From NCBI GenBank assembly GCA_041191145.1, contig JBEEPK010000027.1, positions 1-20,988 on the forward strand: DNA of 20,988 bases, in the 5' to 3' direction. This DNA is from UBA961 sp041191145 (GTDB taxonomy: Bacteria > Bacteroidota > Ignavibacteria > Kapaibacteriales > UBA961). This document shows, piece by piece, positions 6,711 through 14,046 of the stretch. Numbering within the stretch: position 1 is the first letter of the stretch; every line of letters begins with the position of its first letter. A program made the translations under genes and the position numbers. Under the pieces are notes generated by a model that did not search any database, was not told the origin of the DNA, and saw only the letters and a list, made by a program, of their open reading frames with translations.

Positions 6711-8629
6711 AAACTGTTTTTATTCTCATTCAAGCATTGTTCTTATTGACGACTATGCTCAATGCAGGCACGATGCAGATTCAAAATACAATGCCCAAGC
6801 GAGGTATTGATACTGTGATCATTCAATACACTGCATCAAAAGCTTCTCTCGCAAAGGCAAAAAAAATCTATGCGATCATTCATAATTATACTGCTCGCGA
6901 AAAAAAACCCTATGCCTTGCAATATGCTTTGGAAGCATTTCCGACGGCAAAAAACAAAGATAGTTTATCATTTATTGCAAAATTTGTTCCGAAGTCTGAT
7001 GCCGCACTCATTCTCATGAAAGTTGGAGATGGTGCAAAATACAGTGATAATAATAGCGGAAATTACTGGGAATTACTTCCACTTGATAAAGATGGGAAAA
7101 TCCCGGAAGGACAAACACTGAGAAGAATCATTTCTTATTCCGAATCATTCCCCGAAGAATGCGCACGAAAGCAGAACATAGCATCGGCGATTGAGATTCT
7201 GCAAAACAATAAAGATTATTCCTTGACAACATTTCAAAAGAATTTCTTTGAGAGAATTCTTCCATTCATGGCAAAACAGATTGACAGAGATAGTTTAAAA
7301 AAATCAATGACTGCTTTCTTGACTCAGAATGGTGTTGATACAGAGTCCGAAGCGGAAAATAGGATGTTGACTCAAGCATTGCGCATAACAGGAAATCCTG
7401 AAATGGCAGATTCAGTTGAAATGCAATATGAGTATCTTCACCCTCTTGATGAATTCTCTGAAGAATCTTCTGCCAATAGAGTATTCTCTTCAAAAACAAA
7501 GGAAGAATTCATTGTGAATGCCGAAAGATATATCAGTTTATATCCTTCCTCATATTCTTTTCTATCCATTGCAGAATCCTATATTCGTGTTCAATTGAAA
7601 GAGGGAAAACTTGCAAAGTTAACAGAGCGTTTTCTTCGCGACCCAACCTTACCAACCACGCCATCTCTTGATCTTGCGAATACATTTCTCGAATTGGACT
7701 CTCTGAAAGAAGCATTGCGTTGGGCTGAAAGAGCCGTGTTTTTTGCAAAAGATGAAGCATCTGTGGTGCAACCAAAGTATTGGGCACCATGTGAATTTGC
7801 TGAAGAGCGAAGAAGAGTGATTTCCGAAGCAATGCTGGCACCTGCTTTTGTGTACAAGCGCATGAAGAATCATGAAAAATCATTGCAACTTTATAAGGAA
7901 GTTGCTGATGGATATGCTGATAAGTTGGATATGATACAAATGACATCAGTATATCAAAGCATGATTGAATTGCTTGATGCACTTTCGAATCAACAAGAAG
8001 CATATGCATTGGCATCGAAGGCCATTTCAACGGGTTATATGTCCGATAAAATTCTGTCAGATCATAAAGCATTATTCGAGTATCTAAGCAAGCAGGATCT
8101 GATCAAAGGTGACTATGATCCAGAAATTACAGAACTCAAGAATAATGGATCAAAGGCAAAACAGCAATTGATTCTTGAAGACCAACTTTCACTTCCACCG
8201 GTTCCCGGAATATTGAAGACAGCAGATGGAAAAACCATCACACCTGATGATTGGAAGGGAAAAGTTGTATTTATTGATTTTTGGGCAACATGGTGTGGCC
8301 CATGCATTCGTTCATTTCCCGGTTTGCAGAAATTATATGATAAATATAAAAGCAATCCCGATGTGATTTTTGCTGTGGTCAATGTATGGGAAAGAGTCGA
8401 AGATAGATTCGCATCTGTCAAGACATTCCTCAGTAAAAATCCATATACATTCCCAATTCTTTTCGACTTGAAAGATGAGATGGTAAAAGGATATGGCGTG
8501 ACCGGTATTCCATCCAAGTTCATTCTAGACAAAAATGGGATTGGTCGATTCATGGAAGTTGGACTTGCAGAAGAACAAACATTCATCGATCAAACTTCAA
8601 TGAAAATCGATGCTTTATTGGCACAATGA
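6707..8629 (+). CDS. Secreted TlpA/thioredoxin-like protein with a long helical N-terminal region
   Basis: The 640-residue protein starts with signal peptide MKTVFILIQALFLLTTMLNA. About 480 residues follow that are rich in helical, TPR-like segments (for example IAESYIRVQLKEGKLAKL and LANTFLELDSLKEALRWAE). The C-terminal domain, about residues 495-640, is a TlpA-family thioredoxin fold. It has FIDFWATWCGPC with redox cysteines Cys530 and Cys533, then the region PYTFPILFDLKDEMVKGYGV and the cis-proline loop GIPSKFILDKNG. TlpA-like proteins reduce disulfides in the periplasm, often for cytochrome maturation or oxidative protection. The substrate here is unknown. The ATG overlaps the ligA stop codon (ATGA), and prfC starts nine bases after its stop, so the three genes form one operon. 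Periplasmic or outer-membrane-facing location is inferred from the signal peptide; no lipobox is present. Confidence 0.88.
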   Translation: MKTVFILIQALFLLTTMLNAGTMQIQNTMPKRGIDTVIIQYTASKASLAKAKKIYAIIHNYTAREKKPYALQYALEAFPTAKNKDSLSFIAKFVPKSDAALILMKVGDGAKYSDNNSGNYWELLPLDKDGKIPEGQTLRRIISYSESFPEECARKQNIASAIEILQNNKDYSLTTFQKNFFERILPFMAKQIDRDSLKKSMTAFLTQNGVDTESEAENRMLTQALRITGNPEMADSVEMQYEYLHPLDEFSEESSANRVFSSKTKEEFIVNAERYISLYPSSYSFLSIAESYIRVQLKEGKLAKLTERFLRDPTLPTTPSLDLANTFLELDSLKEALRWAERAVFFAKDEASVVQPKYWAPCEFAEERRRVISEAMLAPAFVYKRMKNHEKSLQLYKEVADGYADKLDMIQMTSVYQSMIELLDALSNQQEAYALASKAISTGYMSDKILSDHKALFEYLSKQDLIKGDYDPEITELKNNGSKAKQQLILEDQLSLPPVPGILKTADGKTITPDDWKGKVVFIDFWATWCGPCIRSFPGLQKLYDKYKSNPDVIFAVVNVWERVEDRFASVKTFLSKNPYTFPILFDLKDEMVKGYGVTGIPSKFILDKNGIGRFMEVGLAEEQTFIDQTSMKIDALLAQ

Positions 8630-8638
8630 GAAGGAAAC

Positions 8639-10207
8639 ATGTCAGAATTACAAAGTGAAATTCAAAGGCGAAGAACAATAGCCATCATCTCGCACCCTGA
8701 TGCGGGAAAAACTACATTGACAGAAAAATTGCTTCTGTACTCAGGAGCAATTCGTAGCGCTGGTGCGGTGACCGGAGGAAAACATAGGTCTACCACATCC
8801 GATTGGATGAGTATTGAACAAGAGCGCGGAATTTCCGTGTCTTCAAGTGCAATGCGGGTTGAATATGATGGATTCTTGCTTAATATCCTCGATACTCCCG
8901 GTCACCAAGACTTTTCTGAAGACACCTATCGCACGCTCATGGCAGTCGATTGTGCAATCATGCTTCTTGATGCTGCCAAAGGCGTAGAGGAACAAACAGT
9001 GAAGTTGTTCAAAGTTTGTAGAGATCGCGGCATTCCCATCATCACTTTCATCAATAAAATGGATCGTCCCGCACTTTCTCCATTTGAATTGATGGATAAT
9101 GTCGAGAAGGTTCTCGGAATCACGGCAGTACCACTCACTTATCCAATTGGTGATGGACCCGGTTTTCGTGGCGTATATGAAAGATCTTCAGGGGTATTGC
9201 ATTTGTTTGAAAAAACAGAGGGTAATAAATACAGAGCACCGGTAAGTACAAAAGGCATACATGATCCGAGTTTCAAAGCATTGATTGGTGAAGATGCACA
9301 TGCAAAATTTCTTGAAGAGATTGAACTTGTAGAAGCCGCACTTCCTCCATTTGAACATGAAGCTTTTTTACAAGAAATCATCACACCTGTCTTTTTTGGA
9401 AGTGCAATCACGAATTTTGGTATTGAGAATTTCCTTCAATATTTGATTGACTTAGCTCCGTCTCCTCAAGGTATGGGGTCTTCTGCAGGACTCATTGCTC
9501 CCGATAGTTCATATTTTTCGGGCTTTGTGTATAAGATGCAAGCGAATATGAATAAAGCTCACAGAGATCGCATTTCTTTCTTTAGAATCGTGAGTGGGAT
9601 TTTTGAGAGAGGCATGACAGCAAAGCATCCAAGAAGCGGAAAGGAAGTGAAGATCAATTATCCATTTCAGATTTTTGGACAAGACAGAGATATCATCGAT
9701 GTGGCTTATCCTGGTGATGTGATTGGTCTTTCAAATCCAGGTACATTTCTCGTGGGTGATGTACTCACAACAGGACCTGATTTTACAATTCCACAGTTTC
9801 CAAGATTTGCTCCTGAGATTTTTGCGAAATTATTTCCTGCCTCAGGATCATTCAGCAAGAGTTTCCGTAAAGGAATTGAGCAATTGGGAGAAGAAGGCGT
9901 CGTGCAGATTTTCAGCGATGCACATCATTCTCCAACTCCCCTTATAGCCGCAGTTGGTGAGCTTCAATTGCAAGTGTTTCAGGCTCGAATGGAATCAGAA
10001 TACAATGAAAAAGTGAAATTGGACAGATTGCCATTCACAAGAATGCGCTGGCTTGGCGGGGGCGTCAAACCCATGAGTGCAACATTGACTTTTGCTTTTG
10101 ATGATGCTGATCGAGAAGTGATATTATTCAAAAATGACTGGGAAATCGGCTATCACCGAGATCGAACGGAAGGATTGATACTCTTGGATAAACCTCCAAT
10201 CGTATAA
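8639..10207 (+). CDS. prfC: Peptide chain release factor 3
   Basis: The 522-residue translational GTPase has an N-terminal G domain with P-loop SHPDAGKTT (residues 19-27), switch I region ERGISVSSS, DTPGHQDF and NKMD. The stretch GAVTGGKHRSTTSDWMSIEQ is typical of RF3 and distinguishes it from EF-G. The C-terminal RF3 domain includes SFRKGIEQLGEEGVVQIF and AVGELQLQVFQARMESEYN. RF3 uses GTP to release RF1 or RF2 from the ribosome after termination and also takes part in post-peptidyl quality control. Length is close to the 529 residues of Escherichia coli RF3. The start is supported by AAGGA seven bases upstream of the ATG. It is the last gene of the ligA operon and is followed at once by a terminator. 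Confidence 0.97.
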   Translation: MSELQSEIQRRRTIAIISHPDAGKTTLTEKLLLYSGAIRSAGAVTGGKHRSTTSDWMSIEQERGISVSSSAMRVEYDGFLLNILDTPGHQDFSEDTYRTLMAVDCAIMLLDAAKGVEEQTVKLFKVCRDRGIPIITFINKMDRPALSPFELMDNVEKVLGITAVPLTYPIGDGPGFRGVYERSSGVLHLFEKTEGNKYRAPVSTKGIHDPSFKALIGEDAHAKFLEEIELVEAALPPFEHEAFLQEIITPVFFGSAITNFGIENFLQYLIDLAPSPQGMGSSAGLIAPDSSYFSGFVYKMQANMNKAHRDRISFFRIVSGIFERGMTAKHPRSGKEVKINYPFQIFGQDRDIIDVAYPGDVIGLSNPGTFLVGDVLTTGPDFTIPQFPRFAPEIFAKLFPASGSFSKSFRKGIEQLGEEGVVQIFSDAHHSPTPLIAAVGELQLQVFQARMESEYNEKVKLDRLPFTRMRWLGGGVKPMSATLTFAFDDADREVILFKNDWEIGYHRDRTEGLILLDKPPIV

Positions 10208-10236
10208 AAAAAGCCCCGAATTCGGGGCTTTGTTGT
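10206..10236. terminator. Bidirectional Rho-independent terminator between prfC and the FkbM gene
   Basis: AAAGCCCCG and CGGGGCTTT form a perfect 9-bp stem around the loop AATT (10210-10231). On the plus strand the stem is followed by a modest T-rich tract, and it begins immediately after the prfC stop codon. On the minus strand it is followed by an uninterrupted run of seven T, so it should also stop the convergent FkbM transcript, although about 140 bases beyond that gene's stop codon. Confidence 0.9.
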
Positions 10237-10369
10237 TGTGGTGAAAGCGGGATGGGTATCGAAATACTTTCACATCTCCTTAAACATAGTCACATATTGA
10301 CATGTTCCCACACTATATAAATTCTTTTAACAGTACACCTAAGGCATTGAAAACACAATAGTTGTCGTA

Positions 10370-11062
10370 TCAGTGATCCGTATTCAAACCCAAATTTCTT
10401 TTGATCACTCTTCCGATTCCATGTATGTATTTTGTAATTCTTGCCATGAATATATCGAGGCTAGATACATTTCTCGTATTGAGAAACAGTACATCAAAAT
10501 GGGTATGTCGAGAAAACACGATGCAGGCAAATCCCAGAGATTCGAGTCTTGAAATCACATCCAGCACATCTTGTTCCATGTGCATTTCAGGAATAAAATC
10601 ATGGAATTCTACAGTTATCTGCTGTATTGAGCGAAGAAGCTCATCGGACATGCCTCTGAATACTGCAATTTCAGCACCTTCGATATCCATCTTCAAAGCA
10701 TCAATTCTTGAAATATGATGCTTTTTGAGAAATGATGGAATTGAAATTGTTGGTACTTCTATGGTTTGAGCATGGTTATCTGTTTTTCTAATAAGTGAAT
10801 TCGACTCCGGATTATCAGAAAGGTGAAAAGACATAACTCCATCTGAATCTGAAGCAGCATAATGATATGTGCGAATATTCTCAGTTTGCTTGATGGATGC
10901 ATATAATTCAGGCATGGCTTCAATCACATGACACATGCAATGATAATGTTCACTGATTATCGAACTGAATTCGCCTTTATGTCCGCCCAGGTCAATGATG
11001 ATGCTGTCAGAATTCAATAAACCATCATGAATATGATGGCCTCTTATACAAGGAAATGCCAT
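10370..11062 (-). CDS. FkbM-family SAM-dependent methyltransferase
   Basis: The protein is 230 residues from this ATG. It has the SAM-binding motif I IIIDLGGHKGEFS (21-33), a motif II-like acidic residue in CHVIEAMPE (Glu48), and the FkbM hallmark DALKMDIEGAE (121-131), followed by ITVEFHDF. FkbM-family enzymes are O-methyltransferases that act on polyketides, glycans or glycolipids. The substrate cannot be read from the sequence. Its divergent placement next to a peptidoglycan and polysaccharide-export cluster makes a surface glycan plausible. The frame extends four codons upstream to a TTG at 11074; the ATG at 11062 is preferred because the upstream codons lie in an inverted repeat. There is no Shine-Dalgarno site. 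It ends convergently with prfC and appears monocistronic. Confidence 0.9.
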   Translation of the reverse strand: MAFPCIRGHHIHDGLLNSDSIIIDLGGHKGEFSSIISEHYHCMCHVIEAMPELYASIKQTENIRTYHYAASDSDGVMSFHLSDNPESNSLIRKTDNHAQTIEVPTISIPSFLKKHHISRIDALKMDIEGAEIAVFRGMSDELLRSIQQITVEFHDFIPEMHMEQDVLDVISRLESLGFACIVFSRHTHFDVLFLNTRNVSSLDIFMARITKYIHGIGRVIKRNLGLNTDH

Positions 11063-11065
11063 GGA

Positions 11066-11097
11066 TTTACGCAAGGTTGAATGATTAACTGCGTAAA
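11066..11097. promoter_or_regulatory. Inverted repeat TTTACGCA-N16-TGCGTAAA upstream of the FkbM gene, possible operator
   Basis: Two perfect 8-bp inverted arms, 11066-11073 and 11090-11097, are separated by 16 bases and sit directly before the FkbM start codon. The distal arm overlaps the candidate -7 element at 11094-11101, so a dimeric repressor bound here would block transcription. The transcript could alternatively fold into a hairpin next to the start codon. No regulator gene is adjacent. Confidence 0.4.
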
Positions 11098-11124
11098 GTT
11101 AGCGGTAATCCGAAGATTCACCAA
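11094..11124 (-). promoter_or_regulatory. Candidate Bacteroidota-type promoter of the FkbM gene
   Basis: On the minus strand TTG (11124-11122) is followed after exactly 20 bases by TAACTTTA (11101-11094). This is one mismatch from the consensus TTG-N19-21-TAnnTTTG. The -7 element ends 31 bases before the start codon. Of the candidate promoters in this window it is the only one with both elements at consensus spacing. Confidence 0.4.
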
Positions 11125-11178
11125 GCAAAGTCCATGTTCTCCTTGTTTCTGACTATGGAGTCTGTCACTGCTTTTTTG

Positions 11179-11186
11179 TAGTTTTG
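11179..11186 (+). promoter_or_regulatory. Candidate -7 promoter element (TAGTTTTG) of the PBP1A operon
   Basis: The octamer matches TAnnTTTG exactly and ends 36 bases before the PBP1A start codon, the same distance as the element before etfB. No TTG is found at the -33 spacing. It is the only match on this strand in the 160-base spacer shared with the divergent FkbM gene. Confidence 0.4.
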
Positions 11187-11222
11187 TCATTATTTTCGGG
11201 CACTTAGCATCATGTCGGATGA

Positions 11223-13370
11223 ATGTATATGACTGTAAAGAAATTACTTTTGATCAGCATCGGGGCAATCCTCTTTCTATTATTGGGGATGACATTCTAT
11301 ATTTCTATGTTTATTGTTGATGAACTACCATCATTTGACCAACTTGAGAATCCACCGCAAGAATTAGCAACAAAAGTATTGAGTTCGGATGGAAAGATTC
11401 TTGATATGTTTTTCATCAAAAAACGCTCAAATATCCCATATGACAGCATTCCTAAAGATGTGATCAATGCATTGATTGCCACTGAGGATCGTGCTTTTTA
11501 TGATCATTGGGGCATTCATCCTATGCGTATTGCCAAAGCATTTGTGAAAAATATTATTGCATTCAGAGCAAAAGAAGGTGCTTCTACTTTATCACAACAG
11601 CTTGCGAGAAATCTATTCTTGAATCGCGAAGTAAGTATCACGAGAAAGCTCAAAGAAGCCATAACTGCCGTTAAAATTGAACAAACCTATACCAAAAAAG
11701 AAATTCTCGAATTGTATTGCAATACGGTGTATTTCGGAAAAGGTGCCTATGGAATTCAAGTGGCATCGGAATTGTATTTCAAGAAAAGTCCTCGCCAACT
11801 TACCACGGCAGAATGTGCCTATTTGATTGCATTGTTAAAAGGTCCTGAAAATTACTCAGCCATTGGGAATTATGAGAAAGCCCTGAAAAGAAGGAATCTT
11901 GTTCTTTCAATGATGGCGGACATGGGGTATTTGGAAGAAGATCAATATTATTCATCTCTCATACAGCCCATCTTTTTGAATAGAGGAAGGCTCGGAATGA
12001 AAGAGGAATCCATTGCCCCGCATTTTGTTGAGATGATTCGTCAGGCATTGGAAAAGGATGATCAATTCAATTTGCAGGAAAACAATCTCTATCGAGATGG
12101 ACTTGTGATTTTCACCACTCTTGATTCTCGCATTCAGCAAGCGGCCAATGAAGCAGTGCAAGAACATCTTGCGGGATTTCAGGAGACATTTAGGAAGAAT
12201 TGGAGCTGGAAAGGAAAGCAAAAATTGCTCAATTCACTCATTAAACAAGCCGTCATGGAAAAACCGGAATATCTGAGTGTATCAGATCCTGCAAAGAAAG
12301 AACAAATGATGCAAGAAGCAATGAAGAATCAAAAATTTATTGATTCTGTAAAACTCAAAGCCACGACCATACAAACCGGAGTGAATGTGATTGATCCCAT
12401 GACCGGATATATTGTGGCAATGGTTGGCTCTTCACCTGAAGGACTTGCTTTGGCCGGTGATTCAAGATATACATTGAATCATGCCGTTCAAATCAAAAGA
12501 CAACCGGGTTCTTCCTTCAAACCATTTGTCTATGCAAGTGCCATGTTGAATGGACTCACTCCTGAATCAGCCATTGAAAGCGGACCATTTTCCTATACTT
12601 TGCCTTCTGGTGGAGTTTGGAGTCCAAGCGGTTCTTCCAGCGGACCCATTTCACTTTCAGGTGGATTGCGCTATTCCATCAATACCGTTGCCGCACGATT
12701 AATAACCGAGCATACTTCACCTTCTGAAGTCATAGCCCTTGCACATAAAATGGGAATAAAATCTGAATTGGATCCATTCCCGACACTTGCATTAGGAGCA
12801 GAAGAAGTGACTCCGCTTGAGATGACTTCAGCCTTTGGTACTTTTCTCAATCATGGCATCAGTATTGATCCAGTTTACATTCAAAGAATTGAAGACAAGA
12901 GAGGTAAGATTATCTATCAGCGAAGCAGACAAGTTAATTTGGTAGATGCTCTTAGATCTGATGTTGCCAAAGCTATGGTGAAAATGATGCGTGGAGTGGT
13001 AACGGGTGGCACGGCCTCTTCCATTCGATCATTTTTCTCTTATGATGCTGCCGGCAAAACCGGTACAACCAATGATTATGCCGATGCCTGGTTTGTTGGA
13101 CTTACTCCGCAATTGGCCGCAGGTGTTTGGGTCGGATTTGATGATAGGCGAATCAAATTCACCGGTTGGTATGGTCAAGGTGGGAAAGCCGCCGCTCCAA
13201 TATGGGGCAGGATGATGCAGAAAGTGTATTCTAAACCTGGCATGCAATATCGATTAAAGAGTTTTGGATTCACTCCGGCGGATTCATCTGAAATATCCGA
13301 TTCAAAAGAATTGATAGAAGAAAATATAATTCCCAAAAAAATGCAAGACAAGATTCAGGAATTTGAATGA
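11223..13370 (+). CDS. Penicillin-binding protein 1A (bifunctional transglycosylase/transpeptidase)
   Basis: The 715-residue class A PBP has one N-terminal membrane anchor (about 7-32). The GT51 transglycosylase domain (about 50-230) contains ATEDRAFYDHWGIHP with the catalytic glutamate Glu88 and the motif GASTLSQQLARN. The transpeptidase domain (about 380-665) has the active serine in SSFK (Ser430), SIN (485-487) and KTGTT (from Lys612). It polymerises lipid II into glycan strands and crosslinks them on the periplasmic face of the inner membrane. All catalytic motifs are intact. An in-frame ATG two codons later (11229) is an equally possible start. The stop codon overlaps the FAH-family gene by four bases (ATGA), and the polysaccharide-export genes follow, so it heads an envelope operon. 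It matches the mrcA/ponA class, but the symbol is left blank because paralogues could be present elsewhere. Confidence 0.95.
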   Translation: MYMTVKKLLLISIGAILFLLLGMTFYISMFIVDELPSFDQLENPPQELATKVLSSDGKILDMFFIKKRSNIPYDSIPKDVINALIATEDRAFYDHWGIHPMRIAKAFVKNIIAFRAKEGASTLSQQLARNLFLNREVSITRKLKEAITAVKIEQTYTKKEILELYCNTVYFGKGAYGIQVASELYFKKSPRQLTTAECAYLIALLKGPENYSAIGNYEKALKRRNLVLSMMADMGYLEEDQYYSSLIQPIFLNRGRLGMKEESIAPHFVEMIRQALEKDDQFNLQENNLYRDGLVIFTTLDSRIQQAANEAVQEHLAGFQETFRKNWSWKGKQKLLNSLIKQAVMEKPEYLSVSDPAKKEQMMQEAMKNQKFIDSVKLKATTIQTGVNVIDPMTGYIVAMVGSSPEGLALAGDSRYTLNHAVQIKRQPGSSFKPFVYASAMLNGLTPESAIESGPFSYTLPSGGVWSPSGSSSGPISLSGGLRYSINTVAARLITEHTSPSEVIALAHKMGIKSELDPFPTLALGAEEVTPLEMTSAFGTFLNHGISIDPVYIQRIEDKRGKIIYQRSRQVNLVDALRSDVAKAMVKMMRGVVTGGTASSIRSFFSYDAAGKTGTTNDYADAWFVGLTPQLAAGVWVGFDDRRIKFTGWYGQGGKAAAPIWGRMMQKVYSKPGMQYRLKSFGFTPADSSEISDSKELIEENIIPKKMQDKIQEFE

Positions 13371-14032
13371 TGAATATACAAAGCCTAACAAATTTCACCT
13401 TGAAGGATGGAGCAGAAATTCCAATAGGAACTTTCTATTGCATCGGAAGAAATTACTTAGCACATGCAAAAGAAATGGGCGCATCTGTGCCTGATAAACC
13501 ACTTGTGTTTTTAAAACCTTCCACTGCCTATATTCCATTTGAAAATGCAGTGCTGACATGTCCTACATTTTCCAATGAAATGCATCATGAGGTAGAAATT
13601 GCCATTGTGATTGGTCATGATATACCAATCGGAAAGCAGACTGGATTCGAAGAATACATTGCAGGTTATGGGATTGCACTGGATTTGACTTTGCGGGATA
13701 TTCAAAAGATTGCCAAAGAGAAAGGTGAGCCATGGGCAATAAGCAAAGGTTTTGCAGGATCGGCTCCGGTTTCGACAATATTACCATTTACCACATATCC
13801 TCAATTCACATTTTCGCTTTCCATCAATGGTGAACTTCGACAAAGAGGTGATACAAGCAATATGGAAAGATCATTCGATGAACTCATTGCATTTTGTCAT
13901 TCCATATTTCATCTCAAAGCCGGCGATTGCATCCTCACGGGAACTCCCGAAGGTGTTGGTCCATTATATCCCGGAGATATCATTTCGGCCGAGATTGATG
14001 ATTATTTGACAATGCAATGCACAGTAGCATGA
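13367..14032 (+). CDS. Fumarylacetoacetate hydrolase (FAH) family protein
   Basis: The 221-residue protein is a compact single-domain FAH member like YcgM or FAHD1. It begins with the substrate-lid region FYCIGRNYLAHAKEMG. Metal ligands are visible in HHEVEIAIVIG (Glu75, Glu77) and ALDLTLRD (Asp106). The C-terminal signature LKAGDCILTGTPEGVGPL closes the active site. Family members cleave or tautomerise 2,4-diketo acids, with acylpyruvate hydrolysis, oxaloacetate decarboxylation and oxaloacetate enol-keto tautomerisation among the known activities. Which one applies here cannot be decided from sequence. It is cytoplasmic, translationally coupled to PBP1A by an ATGA overlap, and followed by envelope genes. 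This suggests it shares their transcript, not their pathway. All metal-binding residues are present. Confidence 0.92.
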   Translation: MMNIQSLTNFTLKDGAEIPIGTFYCIGRNYLAHAKEMGASVPDKPLVFLKPSTAYIPFENAVLTCPTFSNEMHHEVEIAIVIGHDIPIGKQTGFEEYIAGYGIALDLTLRDIQKIAKEKGEPWAISKGFAGSAPVSTILPFTTYPQFTFSLSINGELRQRGDTSNMERSFDELIAFCHSIFHLKAGDCILTGTPEGVGPLYPGDIISAEIDDYLTMQCTVA

Positions 14033-14046
14033 TAGAGATCCAATTC

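Noticed and set aside
10240..10273. Inverted repeat GTGAAAG / CTTTCAC between prfC and the FkbM gene
   Set aside because: Only seven pairs around a 20-base loop with no T run; the adjacent perfect stem at 10210-10231 already explains termination.
10297..10321. TTGACA followed by TATAAA, like a sigma-70 promoter
   Set aside because: The spacer is only 13 bases, far from 17, and nothing begins downstream on this strand before the convergent FkbM gene ends.
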